This document shows, in pieces, positions 45,161-59,579 of a DNA stretch of 64,000 bases. The notes under the pieces were generated by a model that saw nothing but the letters and a program-made list of their open reading frames with translations, searched no databases and was not told the origin of the DNA. The position numbers and the translations under genes were made by a program. The first letter of the stretch is position 1. Every line of letters starts with the position of its first letter. The stretch is taken from contig CM072341.1 in the NCBI GenBank assembly GCA_036874045.1, positions 9,808,501 to 9,872,500 of the forward strand, given 5' to 3'. The stretch comes from Cymodocea nodosa (Eukaryota; Streptophyta; Magnoliopsida; Alismatales; Cymodoceaceae).

Positions 45161-47429
45161 ACAACACAAATTAAGAAAAACTTTTTCTTCGTACCCAATG
45201 TTGTTGAGGACCAAGTTCATTAAATGCATATTTCTTCTTTTTGTTTAAAAATAGTTTAACATTATCATTTATATTCTTATTAGTTGTAAGTACTATTGAT
45301 TTATCATTAGCTTCATACTCACATATAGCATTATTGCTTTTGCAATCATTCTTTTTGTTTTTAGATGTAGTATAATCAAGACCAAACATATTTTTATCAG
45401 ATGTTAATTTATTTTGGTCATGCTTATACATTTCTGTAAGTTCATACCAAGATTTTGTACTTGTATTAACACTTTCCGTACATACAAAATCTTTTTTTGC
45501 ACAAGAATTTTTTGTTTTATCACATGCAGAATGAGTAATTGGTCTAATACCAGTGTATTAAATTACATGCTCAGGTTTCTGAATTTTCAGTTTACTACAA
45601 TTGTCTGAAATTTTAGAAACATTAGAAACTAAATTTCTAGAACAAGAAACAAGATTTTTAAAAACATTTATAGTCATGTTAGAAGTAAAATTTGACAAAT
45701 CACATTGATTTATATTATTACTACATGATTCATCCCTTGAAGTACCTACTTCTACATATTTACTACCTTGTTTCATAATAAAAGGAATTTTAGTCTTAGA
45801 TTTACTTGAACTGCAACTAATAAATCCTTTATTGGCTTGAGATTCAGGATATTCAAGATAATCAAATCCTAAGACAAATTTATAAGACACTGCAGGGGTA
45901 CTAGTTAGTTTGTCTAACTTAGTTTGACTTAAATTCCATTTGTCAATGGTAGAATTTAAATCTTGCTCTCTCAGTTTTAATTTATCTATCTCTAATTCAA
46001 GTTCATTTATATTATTTCTCAATATTTCATTTTCAGATTCTATCTTTAATTTTTCAGCATTTATATTCTATATTTGTTCATGCAAGATACATTCATTAAA
46101 TTTAAATTTTTGCAAATCTCTAGCATGATTTTCATTATCACATTTAAACTTTTCTAATGTAGTAGACAGGAAACAATTTTCTTCTTCCATAATGGATGAA
46201 GATTTTCTAATATTTTTATTTTTCAGTTTACATACTTTAAGTTTTTGTAATAATGCATGATAAGCACATAATAATTCATCAAAGTTGAAATCTGAATGAC
46301 TTTCAGGATCAGATATTACCTCAGACTCATCTGCCATGAAACACACATGAGCAACGTCTTCTAACTCTTGTTCTCCTTCTGAATGTGAAGATTTTGATGC
46401 TGATTCCTCAGATTCAGACTCTTCAGACGTGTCATCCCAAGTGACCTTCAAAGCCTTTTTCTTGTAAAACTTTTTCTGAGTTTTCTGAGCTGTCTTCTTC
46501 TGATTTGTCCTACTTTGCTTTTCATTTTTCCTCATAGGATAATCTGGAGAAAGATGTCCAGGTTTCTTATAGTTGTAACATACATACTTTCTGGATGAAG
46601 AATTCTTGTCATTCAATGATTTTGACGTTAAGGGTTTATCATTTTTGTTCCTTTGCTGTTTCCTAGCTTTCCATGCTTTCTTGAATTTCCTAGTCAGCAA
46701 AATCAAATCCTCATCAGAATCAGTAGATATATCAGAATCTGAATTAATTTCGAAGGTTATTTCTTTCTTCATTTTTAGTTTGTTGTGACTCAGTGATTCA
46801 TTTAATTGAACTTCATAAGCTGTTAAATTTCTTATAAGTTAATTCATAGTATAAATATTTAAATCTCGTGATTCCTCAATTGATGTTACTTTCTGAGACT
46901 ATTTAGAACTTAGGGATCTGAGAATTTTCCTCACCAAATCTTTCTGTTCAAAATTCTTTCCTAAACATTTTAAAGAGTTTATGATATCAAGAAATCTAGA
47001 AAACATCTCAGAAATATTTTCGTCTTCATGCATCTTAAAGAGTTCATACTTATGAATCAACATGTTTATTTTTGTCTCTTTAACTTGGGAAGTACCTTCA
47101 TGTGAAACTTCTAATGCATGTCACACCTCATAAGCAGATTTATATGCCGACACTTTACTGAACTGTTCATAACTCAATGCACAAAATAAAATATTTAAGC
47201 CCTTAGCATTCAGAGTTTCATTTTCTTTTTCAGTAATTATCCAAGTATTATAAGGAGTAGTTAACAGGGTATATGGTTTAGAAATCATGAACCACAATTT
47301 ATGATCTATACTTTGAACAAAAACAATCATCCTATATTTCCAATATTCAAAATGTATTCCATCAAATAAAGGAGGACGATTAAGATTTTGGCCTTCATAT
47401 AAAGAAAAATTACCATTTCCAATAGCCAT
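45161..47429 (-). pseudogene. Sirevirus C gag region
   Basis: It starts MAIGNGNFSLYEGQNLNRPP at 47429. A zinc-knuckle region lies near 46570 and a coiled-coil tail at about 46260-45900. Very close to the gag of D. The region is broken. Confidence 0.85.
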
Positions 47430-47615
47430 TTTACCTTAGATTTTTCAACCTATTTGATTTTAAACAGTCTAAAAACTTTAAAACAACTTGAGCCTTAAAT
47501 CAATAGAGTTAAACGTATGCTCAGATATTAATTTATGTTTAAAAACAAGGAAGGTAGAATAGGCAATGATATTAAATAAGTTGGTATTGATTTTATTTCA
47601 AAGATTATTAACAAA

Positions 47616-47627
47616 GCTCTGATACCA
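47616..47627 (-). other. Primer binding site of Sirevirus C
   Basis: The minus strand reads TGGTATCAGAGC, complementary to initiator-Met tRNA. Confidence 0.9.
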
Positions 47628-47629
47628 CT

Positions 47630-49031
47630 TGTAGGATCGTATGGCTACACAAGAGGGGGGTGAATTATGTATTTTTAATATTTTCTGAAATATAATTGAA
47701 ACTTTAAAACTCAAAAACAAGTCGAGACATTGTTTTCATAAAATCATTTTTATTCAAGATTTCAATTACAATATACAATTCAATTCTCTTTAGAAATTGT
47801 AGATGCAATTATATTTCGATACCATGTATCATCTAAACAATTTCATACCTATAAACAGAGAAAACTAATTTGCGGAATTTAAAACTTTTCTTCCTGTTTG
47901 ATATCTTTCTTCTTCTTCTTTTTCTTCTTTAGCAATTCTTCAGTGACGAATATCTTGTCTTTTCATGCTTCACCGAATTTGCTTTCTTCTGATACTTCAA
48001 ATCTTCAGTGATGAAAATCTTACCTTTTCATGCTTCACTGAACTTTCTTCCACTTGAGAGATTTTTCCCGAAGAGGTGTTTTTGATCCCTAAAAAAGATT
48101 TTTCTTTTGGTGTGCAGGGATGGTTTGATCCTTGAAAAGATTTTTCGTTTTGTATGCAAGGATAAATTGATCAACGAGAATTCTATGCCTTTTATACTGT
48201 ATCTTCATTTCATGCATATCCTTCACGTTTAACCACTACTAGTTTTCCACTTCTCCACGTCTTTTCTTTTTCCTTCATCGAAACACACACGTTCTAACCC
48301 ACGTTTATATTTCAAATTTTCTTTAATCATTAGTCCTTGATCTCTGAAAAATTTCCTGAAAATAAACTTTCTCGTCCAAAAATTTTTCATTAATGTAATA
48401 AGAAGTCGTTACTTTAATGTTAACTAAACAAGTAACACAAGTATATATATAACTTAACGTTTCTAACTTAACGAGTTCCTCATGTGCCATTTCACGTGAC
48501 AAGTACTGTAGCTAACTCAACGAACTAAGTCTGTGGTGTTATGCTATCTCAACGAACCATCTCCGTTGTGTTATGATAACTCAACGAACTAGTAATAACA
48601 AATGTTTTTATAATAAAAATTTTACCACGTGCAAAAATAACAACTTAAGTTTATAACGCTAACCTAACGCATTGCCTTAGTGTTCAATATAGCAACTCAA
48701 TGTGTTTAGTTATGTTAACTTAACGAGTTAAACATGTGCACCTCACGTGATACAATACAACATTCGTAACTTATAATTTCACCACGTGTATAACACTAAC
48801 TTAACGAGTTTGTCTCTTCTTTTACTCACTAACTTAACGTTTAGCTAAATGAGAAATTAATGCAACGAAATAACTAGTTATTAACTTCAGATCCAATACA
48901 GACAATTATTTATATCAGTAAGCCTTTTTTGTATTAATTGATGATTTTAATTTCTTTTCACAAGCAATAGTAATTGAGAAAATATGATTATTTTCATTCA
49001 GCACACATCATCAAAACAAAAATACTCAACA
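47630..49031 (-). repeat. 5' LTR of Sirevirus C
   Basis: About 1.4 kb, TGTTGAG at 49031 to CCTACA at 47630. It shows the module pattern at 48440-48850. Confidence 0.88.
48188..48196 (-). promoter_or_regulatory. TATA box, LTR of Sirevirus C
   Basis: TATAAAAGG on the minus strand, at the family's usual position. Confidence 0.7.
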
Positions 49032-49330
49032 CATACTATTCTAAAAATGCAATTTCAGCACACTTCATTCTATATTCTTTGTCATATTCACTTCGTATTC
49101 CCATGTACTTAATATTTGTATCTATATTTTGAAGTTCTTTTCTAACTTCATCTAGTATTTCTTCAAAAAAGAAGTAATCACTATAAATTTCTACTAACCT
49201 TTTGTCCACTTGAAGTAGTTTCTTAAACCAAGCACGTGGAACTTCATCAGTATCTATTTCTTTTCCTTTTGCAACTTCTCTGCTTTTGCCTTTTTCTTTG
49301 CCATGACCCTTGTAGAACTTGGAAACCATC
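49032..49330 (-). pseudogene. Sirevirus D 3' accessory ORF, N-terminal part
   Basis: MVSKFYKGHGKEKGKSRE, then PRAWFKKLLQVDKRLVEIY and KYMGIRSEYDKEYRMKC, as in Sirevirus B (20889 downward). The shared MVSKFYKG supports that start over upstream alternatives. Sirevirus C interrupts the ORF here. Confidence 0.75.
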
Positions 49331-50930
49331 GTCGTAGGTTGTAACAGCAACACGCAGGAAAGATTTTTAGATAAAGTTGACGAGTAACCTAAGAGCTTGT
49401 GTAATAAGTGTTTAAATAGGGTTTTTAGGCGACTAACTCAACGTGTATAAGTTGGGTTTGGATTTCAAATGAGTATTGAATATAGTTTATTCAATCAAGG
49501 TACCCGAAAAAAAATTCAAGTATAACTCATTAAGTTAACTAACCTAACGAGTAAAATGCTGTCTAGAGGCAGTTTTACATGTTACATTACATAACATAAC
49601 GTTTAATTAATACACTTAACAAAAATTTTCGAATGCTTCCAACTGAAACGTTTTGAACACACCACACAAGCTATACCTTAACATTTATAACATCATCTTG
49701 AGAACATTGTAAACTATTCTAATATTCTTTTTATGAATCTAAAATAGTTTGTTTGTCTATTAAATTATTTTAGTAAGATATTTAGAGGACTAAATTCAGA
49801 TTAACCAAGATTTGTATTCATAATTATATTAATCTGTTTTGGACAAATATACTTCAAATATATTCAATAACATACAAAATATATTTGTATAAAATAGATG
49901 TTAATTATAGGTACACTTTAAATTCTCTTTTCAGAGACTTTCTGTCATCCTTAATTCATTAAAAAAAATGATTTCAAGAATCAATTCCAATCGTATATGA
50001 ATCAAAACATACCTTTAAACTTAATATGATTAACTCAAGGAGAATAAAAGAATGTCTCTCAACTAAACATTTCAAAAGTACTAATTTTGATTCAACTAAT
50101 CAGTAGTCATATTGGTAGAAACTATATTTGATTCAAAGATATCTGTAATTAATGAAACAACTTTTTCTTTTCAAAATAGTAAATATTGATAATTTTCTTT
50201 AAAAGTTAGTTTGAAAAGCTTGAATCATACAAGAGCTTTCTAATGTACCCGTGTAATGAGCTTTCAGTCAACAATCCTAGATCTAATCAGGACCTTAGGT
50301 TGCCAGATTTAAAGAATCCTTTTTCAGGACAACAATCCTTACATATCTATCTACTCAAGTACAAAAGGCTCGTGATCAAACTAATCAATAAACTCTCAAA
50401 GATTTTCACTTTGTAAGCACTTTTTCATTTTAAGCACAATATATATGTATTTCATTATTACAGATGCAATAAACACAAATCTCATACAATTTTTACATCT
50501 ATAATTTTATTGAAAATATGAATCAGTTTCAATAAGCTCATACTTTTGATTAGTAGTTTAAGATGATTAACATATAAACTATTCTACAAGTTTAATCAAT
50601 CAAGTCAAATTCATGCATGATCATATGTATTTTCATTGATCCAAAGAAAATCACTTAATCAAAATTTCAGGATATCAGAAGTACTTAATGTTTTTCATTT
50701 ACACTTCCACTTAAAATTTTAAAAACCATCAAATTTGAAAAAATACGTAAAATCAATAAGATACTACTATGATTTTACAATAAGTACATAGTATCTTAAG
50801 CAACAGTTTAGATATTACTTAGATATTTATAATAAGTATATAATATCTATGAGGTGAACAACATCATCAATAATATTTATCTTTTTGTGGAGTTTAAGCA
50901 TTTTACATATCACATAGCCTACAAATACCC
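49331..50930 (-). other. Sirevirus D untranslated region before the 3' ORF
   Basis: Matches 20890-22480 of Sirevirus B in order. It holds the same module block close to the ORF (49436-49560: TAACTCAACGTG, CTCATTAAGTTAACTAACC). No coding sequence. Confidence 0.65.
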
Positions 50931-53900
50931 AAATTTAATCTAATGTTGTAGAATGTATTTTCGTCTAAAGGTTTTGTAAATATATTAGCTAATTGATTTT
51001 TACTAGACACAAATTCTAATTTAATTTTCCTTTAATTACATTATCTCTTAGAAAATGATGTCTAACCTCTATATGCTTTGCTCTTGAATCCAATATAGGA
51101 TATTTGGAAAGATTTATTGTAGAACTACCATCACAATAAATCTCAGTTGAATCATAAGATAATCCAAAATCTTCTAAAGTTTGCCTTATCCATAGAATCT
51201 AAGTGCAACACAGTGCAGCAACAACATATTCAGCTTCTATAGTAGAAAGTGCTACACAGTTTTGCTTTTTACTAAACCATGACACTAAATTATTTCCCAA
51301 TAATTGACATGTGCCACTAGTACTCTTTCTATCAGATTTAGATCCTATGTAATTATCATCATTATATCCTATAAGATCTATTGAACTATCCTTAGAATAA
51401 TACAGTCTGAAATTTTTAGTTCCTTGTATATATCTAAATATTCTTTTAACTGCAATTGACTGTGATTCTTTAAGATTAGATTGAAATCTAGGACAAACAC
51501 ACACAGCAAACATAATATCAGGTCTACTAGTAGTCAAATAAAGTAAAGAACCAGTCATACTTCTGTATTTTCTTTGATCTATTGATTTTCCTATGTCATC
51601 AATATTTAACTTTAAAGAAGTACTCATAGGAGTTCCTCGAATCCTTGTATCACTAAAATTAAATTTCTTAAGCATTTCATCTGCATATTTTTCCTGATTA
51701 AAAATATACCTTTATCTATTTACTTAATTTGAAGTCCTAGAAAATATGAAAGCTTTCCTATCATACTCATTTCAAACTAACTAGTCATCTCTTCAGAAAA
51801 TATTTTTATCAGTTTATCAGAAGTTGCTCCAAAGATTATATCATCCACATATATTTGAACAACAATCTGATCTTTACCATCTCTCTTGATAAATAGAGTA
51901 TGATCAACTTTTCCCATGATATAACCTTGTTCTATTAAAAAAGTAGATAATCTTTTATACCACGATCTAGGTGCTTGCTTCAAACCATATAAGGCTTTCT
52001 TCAATTTATACACAAAGTCAAGATTTTTAATATCTTCAAATCCAAGTAGTTGTTTTACGTAGACTTCTTCATTAATTAAACCATTTAGAAGTGCACTCTT
52101 TACCTCCATTTGATATAATTTAAAATCCATATAATAAGCATAGGTCAATAATATTCTAATACTTTCTAACTTAGCCATAGGAGCAAATGTTTCATCAAAG
52201 TCTAGTCTTTCTTCCTATGTATACCCTTGTGCAACTAATCTAGCTTTGTTCCTTATAACTTGACCAGTTTCGTTAGTTTTGTTTCTAAAGATCTACTTTG
52301 TACCTATTATGGACTGATTTTCTAGTGGAGAGACTAATTCCCAAACATCATTTCTGATGAATTGATTTAGTTCTTCTTGCATTGCCACTATCCAATTTTC
52401 ATCAGATAATGCTTCTTCTATATTCTTTGGTTTCACCATAGAAACAAACATACACACACTATTTAAATTTACTGAAGCTCTAGTTTTAACTCCCTCATTA
52501 ATATTACCAATGACTTGAGTGATGGGATGTGATGAAGAATAACGCTAATTTCTTTGATTTTCCTCAATATTCTCATCAACATGTGAAGGTACATCACTTT
52601 CATCATTAGTTTGATCATTTAAGTTCATATTTTTGATTTTCTCAGATAAATCTTCAATCTCTCTACTGATCTCTAACTCTTTTGGGAAATTGATCATATC
52701 ATCATTATCAGCTTTAGATTGAGACTCTCTAAAAGAATTTTCATTGAAGCTTACATGGAGGGTTTCTTCAATAGTCCTAGAAGTCTTATTATATACTCTA
52801 TAGGCTTTACTTCTAGTAAAGTAACCTACAAAAATTCATTCATTCGCTTTGGCTTGAAATTTTTCCCTTTTATCCTTAGCATTAAGAATAAAACACTTGC
52901 AGCCAAATAGTTTCATATAGGAAATTTTTGGAACCCTATTAAACATAATTTCATAAGGAGTTTTATTAACATAACGTCTTAAGTGACTTCTATTAATAAT
53001 ATAACAAGCTGTATTCACTGCTTCTGCCCAAAGATTTTGAGGTAACTTTTGTTCATTCAACATAGTTCTGGTCATTTCTTGAAGTGATCTATTCTTTCTC
53101 TCAACACCATTTTGAGACGGTGCTCTTGGAAAAGAAAATTTGTGATCAATGCCATGCTTATTGTAATAAGTATCCATTTGATCATTATCAAATTCCGTAC
53201 CATGATCACTCCTGAGTTTTTGAACAGAGACACTTTGTTCATTTTGAACAAAATTGCAAAACATTTTAAATTTTTCAAAAACTTCTGTCTTAGATGCTAG
53301 AAAATATACCCAAGTGTATCTAGAGAAGTCATCTACTAAAACAAATACATACCATTTACCACCAAGACTCATGATTCTTGTTGGTCCAAATAGATCCATA
53401 TGTATAAGTTCTAAAACTCTCTTGCTTGAAATATCAGTTTTGGATTTAAAAGAGTTTTTGTGAAGTTTACCTAACTCACATGCATCACACATAAAGTCCT
53501 TTGAGTATTTAATCTTTAGTAAACCTCTCACTAAATGTTTTCTAGATAGTTTATGTAATAGTTTCATATTTATATGCCCAATCCTTCTATGCCATAGATA
53601 TGCATCACTAGTTTCAGCTATCAAACATGAATTTAAATCAACTACACTAGAAGGTAAAGATAAAATACATACAGAACCTTTTCTTTTAGCAATAAACTTA
53701 ATTTCATTTGTATTTTTATCAATAATTTTGCATACATTATCTTCAAACACTACATAATATCCATTCTCAGTTAGTTTTATAACACTCAACAAATTAAATC
53801 CTAGGTTTTCTTCATATAGTACATTCGAAATAACACAAGTCGAAGTTATTTGAACATTACCCATACCTCTGATTTTATCCTTGCTTTTGTTTCCAAATGT

Positions 53901-54000
53901 TACACTTCCATTCATGGTATTTGTAAAATTTTAAAGTAGACTTTTCTGTCCGGTCATGTGACTTGATGCTCCACTATCTAAGATCTATTTTGATGTTGTT
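50931..54000 (-). pseudogene. Sirevirus D pol region
   Basis: Protease start near 53975. GAG-pre-integrase LWHRRIGHINMKLLHKLSRK, CDACELGKLHKNSF. Integrase blocks IHMDLFGPTRI, RSDHGTEFDND and PSQNGVERKNR. RT blocks LYGLKQAPRSWYKRL and YVDDIIFGATSDK. RNase H block SKSDRKSTSGTCQLL. All pol domains are recognisable. The region is broken. Confidence 0.88.
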
Positions 54001-56275
54001 TCCTCCTACAAAACAAATTAAGAAAAACTTTTTCTTGGTACCCAATGTTGTTGAGGACCAAGTTCATTAAATGCATATTTCTTCTTTTTGTTTAAAAACA
54101 GTTTAAGATCATCATTTACATTTTTATTTGTTGTAAGTACTATTGACTTATCATTAGCATCATACTTACATATAGCATTATTGCTCTTATAATCGTTCTT
54201 TTTGTTTTTAGGTGTTGTATAATCAAGACCAAACCGATTTTTATAAGATGTTAATTTATTTTGGTCATGCTCATACATTTCAGTAAGTTCATACCAAGAT
54301 TTTGTACTTGTATTTGAATTTTCAGTACATACAAAATCTTTTTCTACACATAAATTTTTAGATAGCGAACATGCAAAACCAGTAGATGGTCTAATACTAG
54401 TGTTTTGAATTTCATGCATAGGTTTTTGAATTTTCAGTTTACTACAATTGCCAGAAATTTTAGAAACATTAGAAACTGAATTTCAGAACAAGAAACAAGA
54501 TTTTTAGAAACATTAATAGTCATGTTAGAAGTACATTTAGACAAATCACATTGATTTATATTATTATTGCTTGATTCATCTCTTGAAGTACTTACTTCTA
54601 CATATTTATTACCTTATTTCATGGTAAAAGGAATTTTAGTCTTAGATTTACTTGAACTGCAACTAATAAATCCTATATTGACTTGAGATTCAGGATATTC
54701 AAGATAATCAAATCCTAAGCCAAATTTATATGACACTGCCAGGATACTAGTTAGTTTGTCTAACTTAGTTTGACTTAAATTCCATTTCTCAATGGTAGAA
54801 TTTAAATCTAGCTCTCTCACTTTTAATCTATCAATCTCTAATTCAAGATCATTTATGTTGTTTCTCAACATTTCATTTTCAAACTCTATCTTTAATTTTT
54901 CAGCATTTGAATTCTATATTTGTTCATGCAAGATGCATTCATTAAATTTAAATTTTTGCAAATCTCTAGCATGATTTTCATTATCACATTTAAACTTTTC
55001 TAATGTAGTAGACAGGAAACAATTTTCTTCTTCCATAATGGATGAAGATTTTCTAATATTTTTATTTTTCAGTTTACATACTTTAAGTTTTTGTAATAAT
55101 GCATGATAAGCACATAATAATTCATCAAAGTTGAAATCTGAATGACTTTCAGGATCAAATATTACCTTAGACTCATCTGCTATGAAGTACACATGAGCAA
55201 CATCTTCTAACTCTAGTTCTCATTCTAAATGTGAAGATTTTGATGATAATTCTTCATATTCAGACTCTTCAGATGTGTCATCCCAAGTGACCTTCAAAGC
55301 CTTTTTCTTGCAAAACTTTTTCTGAGTTTTCTGAGCCGTCTTCTTCTGATTTGTCCTACTTTGCTTTTCATTTTTCCTCATAGGATAATCTGGAGAAAGA
55401 TGTCCAGGTTTCTTATAGTTGTAACATACATACTTTCTGGATGAAGAATTCTTGTCATTCAATGATTTTGACGTTGAGGGTTTATCATTTTTGTTCCTTT
55501 GATGTTTCCTAGCTTTCCATGCTTTCTTGAATTTCCTAGTCAGCAAAATCAAATCCTTGTTAGAATCAGTAGATATATCAGAATCTGAATTAATTTCGAA
55601 GGCCATTTCTTTCTTCATTTTTAGTTTGTTTTGACTCAGTGATTCATTTAATTTAACTTCATGAGTAGTTAAGTTTCCTATAAGTTCATTTATGGTATAA
55701 ACATTTAAATCTCATGATTCCTCAATTGATGTTACTTTTTGAGACCATTTAGAACTTAGGGATCTGAGAATTTTCCTCACCAAATCCATCTGTTCAAAAT
55801 TCTTTCCTAAGCATTTTAAGGAGTTTATGATATCAAGGAATCTGGAAAACATCTTAGAAATACTTTCGTTTTCATGCATCTTAAAGAGTTCACACTTATG
55901 AATCAACATGTTTATCTTAATCTCTTTAACTTGAGAAGTATCTTCATGTGAAACTTCTAATGCATGCCACACCTCATAAGTAGATTTATATGCCGACACT
56001 TTATTGAACTGTTCATAACTTAATGCACAAAATAAAATATTTAAGCCCTTAGCATTTAGAGTTTCATTTTCTTTTTCAGTAATTGTCCAAGTATTATAAG
56101 GAGTAGATAACAGAGTATATGGTTTGGAAATCATGAACCACAACTTATGATCTATACTTTGAAGAAAAATTATCATCCTATATTTCCAATATTCAAAATG
56201 TATTCCATCAAATAAAGGAGGACGATTAAGATTTTGACCTTCATATAAAGAAAAATTACCATTTCCAGTAGCCAT
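54001..56275 (-). pseudogene. Sirevirus D gag region
   Basis: MATGNGNFSLYEGQNLNRPP at 56275, the capsid-type core (MFSRFLDIINSLKCLGKNFE, KILRSLSSKWSQKVTSIEES), a knuckle region near 55420 and a coiled-coil tail. The region is broken. Confidence 0.87.
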
Positions 56276-56474
56276 CTTACCTTAGATTTTTCAACCTATT
56301 TGATTTTAAAAAGTTTAAAACTTTAAAACAACTTGAGCCTTAAATGAAGAATGTTAAACGTATGCTCAGATATTAATTTATGTTTAAAAACAAGGAAGGC
56401 AGAATAAGCAATGATATTAAATAAGTTGGTATCGATTTTATATCAAAGATTATTAACAAAGCTCTAATATCACT

Positions 56475-58063
56475 TGTAGGATCGTATGACTACACAAGAG
56501 GAGGGTGAATTGTGTTTTTCAACATTTTCGATTATAATTGAAACTTTAAAACTCAAAAACAAGTCAAGACACTATTTTCATAAAATCATTTTTATTCAAG
56601 GTTTCAATTACAATATACAATTCAATTCTCCTCAAAAATTGTAGATGCAATTATATATCAATACCATGTTTCATCTTTATAATTTCATAATTACAAATAG
56701 AGAAAACTAATTTGCGAAATTTAAAACATTTCTCCCTATTTGAGATCTTTCTTCTTCTTTTTCTTCTTCAGTGACAAATATCTTGTCTTTCTCTGCTTCA
56801 CCAAATTTGCTTTCTTCTGATACTTTAAATCTTCACTGACGTATATATTACCTTTTTCTGCTTCACTAAACTTTCTTCCAACTGATACTTTAAATTTTCA
56901 GTGACATAAATCTGACATTTTCTGCTTCACTGAATTTTCTTCCAACTGAGAGCTTTTCTCCCGAAGAGTATTTTTAATCCTTGCAAAGATTTTTCTTTTG
57001 GTGTGCAGAGATAGTTTGATCAACGAGAACTCTATGCCTTTTATACTGTATGTTAATTTCATGCATATCATCCACGTTTAATCACTACTAGTTTTCACTT
57101 CTTCACGTCTTTTCTTTTTCCTTCATTGAAACACAAACGTTCTGACCCACGTTTACATTTCGAATTTCCTTTAATCATCAATCCTAGATCTCTGAAAAAT
57201 TTCCTGCAAAATAAACTTTCTCTTCCAAAATTTTTCATCAAGTGTAATAAGTAGTCGTTACTTTAATGTTAACTAAACGAGTAACACAAGTAGATATTAA
57301 CTTAACGTTTCTAACTTAACGAGTTCCTCATGTGCCATTTCACATGACAAGTACTGTAGCTAACTCAACGAACTAAGTCCGTGGTGTTACGCTAACTCAA
57401 CGAACCATCTTCGTTGTGTTACGATAACTCAACGAACTAGTAATAAACAAATGTTTTTATAATAAGAATTTTACCACGTGCAAAAATAACAACTTAAGTT
57501 TATAACACTAACCTAACATGTTGCCTTAGTGTTCAATATAGCAACTCAATGCGTTTAGTTATGTTAACTTAATAAGTTAAACATGTGCACCTCACGTGAT
57601 ACAATATAACATTCGTAACTTATAATTTCACCACGTGTACAACACTAACTTAACAAGTTCGTCTCTTCTTTTACTCACTAACTCAACGAGTTCTCACGTG
57701 ACCTATCTTAACCTTTAAGCATCTAACTCGAGTTCTCACGTGACCTCTATACAAATAACACTCTAACTTAACGAGTTGTTTAAACGTGCACTATTCATGA
57801 TACAAAAGATATAACTTTAAAACATATCATGCTTTTCAATAAGAAACACACGTTAACTTAACATTTAGTTAAATGAGAAATTAATGCAATGAAATGACTT
57901 GTTATTTAATAGTGTAATTTCAGATGCAATACAAACAAGTATTTTTCTCAATAAGCTTTTTCTGTATTAATTGATAATTTTAATTTCTTTTCACAAGCAA
58001 TAGTAATTTAGTAAATGTGATTATTTTCATTCAGCACACATCATCAAAACAAAATACTCAATA
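56475..58063 (-). repeat. 5' LTR of Sirevirus D
   Basis: About 1.59 kb. The outer edge (CTCAATA, normally CTCAACA) abuts Sirevirus E's gag. Modules lie at 57300-57790. Confidence 0.87.
57037..57045 (-). promoter_or_regulatory. TATA box, LTR of Sirevirus D
   Basis: TATAAAAGG on the minus strand. Confidence 0.7.
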
Positions 58064-58860
58064 GTTTGTCATTTCTGTTCCTTTGCGCTTTCCTAACTTT
58101 CCATGCTTTCTTGAATTTTCTAATCAGCAAAATCAAATCCTCTTCAGAATCAGTTGATATTTCAGAATCTGAATTAATTTTGAAGGCTATTTCTTTCTTC
58201 ATTTTTAATTTGTTGTGACTTAGTGAATCATTTAATTGAACTTCATAAGTAGTTAAATTTCCTATAAGTTTATTTGTAGTATAAACATTTAAGCCTCGTG
58301 ATTCCTCAATTGATGTCTCTTTTTGAGACCATTTAGAATTTAAGAATCTAAGAATTTTTCTCACCAAATCCTTCTGTTCAAAATTTTTTCCTAAACATTT
58401 TAAAGAGTTTATGATATCTAGGAATCTGGAAAACATCTCAAAAATACTTTCGTCTTCATGTATCTTAAAAAGTTCATACTTATGAATTAACATATTAATC
58501 TTAGTCTCTTTAACTTGAGAAGTACCTTCATATGAAACTTGTAATGCATGCCACACCTCATAAGTAGATTTATATGCCAACACTTTACTGAACTGTTCAT
58601 AACTCAATGCACAAAATAAGATATTTAAGCCTTTTGCATTTAGAGTTTCATTTTCTTTTTCAATAACTGTCCAAGTATTATAAGGAGTAGTTAACAGATT
58701 ATATGGTTTAGAAATCATGAACCACAACTTGTGATATAAACTCTGAAGAAAGATTGTCATCCTATATTTCCAATATTTAAAATGTATTCCATCAAATAAA
58801 AGAGGACAGTTAAGATTTTGGCATTCATATAAAGAAAAATTACCATTTCCAGTAGCTATC
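58064..58860 (-). pseudogene. Sirevirus E gag, N-terminal part
   Basis: Copia gag core (MISKPYNLLTTPYNTWTVIE, INMLIHKYELFKIHEDESIF, LDIINSLKCLGKNFEQ), ending in the Lys-rich linker before the knuckle, where D is inserted. The region is broken. Confidence 0.82.
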
Positions 58861-59045
58861 TTACCTTAGATTTTTCAAGCTATAAGATTTTAAACAGTTT
58901 AAAACTTTCAAAAACAACTTGAGCCTAAAATCAACAAAGTTAAATGTATGCTCAGATATTAATTTCTATATAAAAACAAGGAAGGTAGAATAAGCTTTGA
59001 TATTAATTAAGTTGGTATCGATTTTATATCAAAGATTATTAACGA

Positions 59046-59057
59046 GCTCTGATACCA
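59046..59057 (-). other. Primer binding site of Sirevirus E
   Basis: The minus strand reads TGGTATCAGAGC. Confidence 0.9.
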
Positions 59058-59330
59058 CTTGTAGGATCGAATGGCTACACAAGAGGGGGGTGAATTGTGT
59101 TTTTAACATTTTCAATTATAATTGAAACTTCAAAATTAAAAACAATTTGAGACACTGTTTTAATCAAATCATTTTATTCAAGGTTTCAATTATAATATAC
59201 AATTCAATTCTCCTCAGAAATTGTAGTTGTAATTATATAACGATACCATGTTTCATCTAATCAATTTCATAATTACAAATAGAGAAAACTAATTTACGAA
59301 ATTTAAAACATTTCTCCTTGTTTGAGATTT

Positions 59331-59361
59331 TTCTTCTTCTTCTTCTTCTTCTTCTTCTTCT
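59331..59361. repeat. TTC microsatellite in the LTR of Sirevirus E
   Basis: About ten TTC units. The same place in the other LTRs has shorter CTT/CTTTTT runs. Confidence 0.85.
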
Positions 59362-59570
59362 GCAAATCTTTACTGACTAATATTTGACTTTCTCTTCTTC
59401 ACCGAATTTGCTTTCTTTTGATTCTTCAATTCTTTAGTGACATATATCTGACTTTCTCTTCTTCATCAAATTTTCTTTTATTTGAGAGCTTTTCCCTAGA
59501 GAGGTATTTTGATCTTTAAAAATATATTTCGTATGGTGTGCAGGGATGATTAATCAACAAGAATTCTATG

Positions 59571-59579
59571 CCTTTTATA
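59571..59579 (-). promoter_or_regulatory. TATA box, LTR of Sirevirus E
   Basis: TATAAAAGG on the minus strand. Confidence 0.7.

Larger units (their letters stand above)
44327..49031 (-). mobile_element. Sirevirus C (Ty1/copia), nested in Sirevirus D
   Basis: Minus strand: 5' LTR 49031-47630, primer site 47627-47616, gag, and remnants of pol down to 44327, where it meets gypsy F. It lies inside D's 3' accessory ORF (49032 onward). It is broken and reduced. No 3' end is present. Confidence 0.85.
49032..58063 (-). mobile_element. Sirevirus D (Ty1/copia), nested in the gag of Sirevirus E
   Basis: Minus strand: 5' LTR 58063-56475, primer-site region just below 56475, gag from 56275, pol to about 50930, untranslated region, and the N-terminal part of the 3' accessory ORF, which ends at 49032 where Sirevirus C begins. 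It has the most complete pol of the minus-strand Sireviruses but is broken. No 3' LTR is present. Confidence 0.87.
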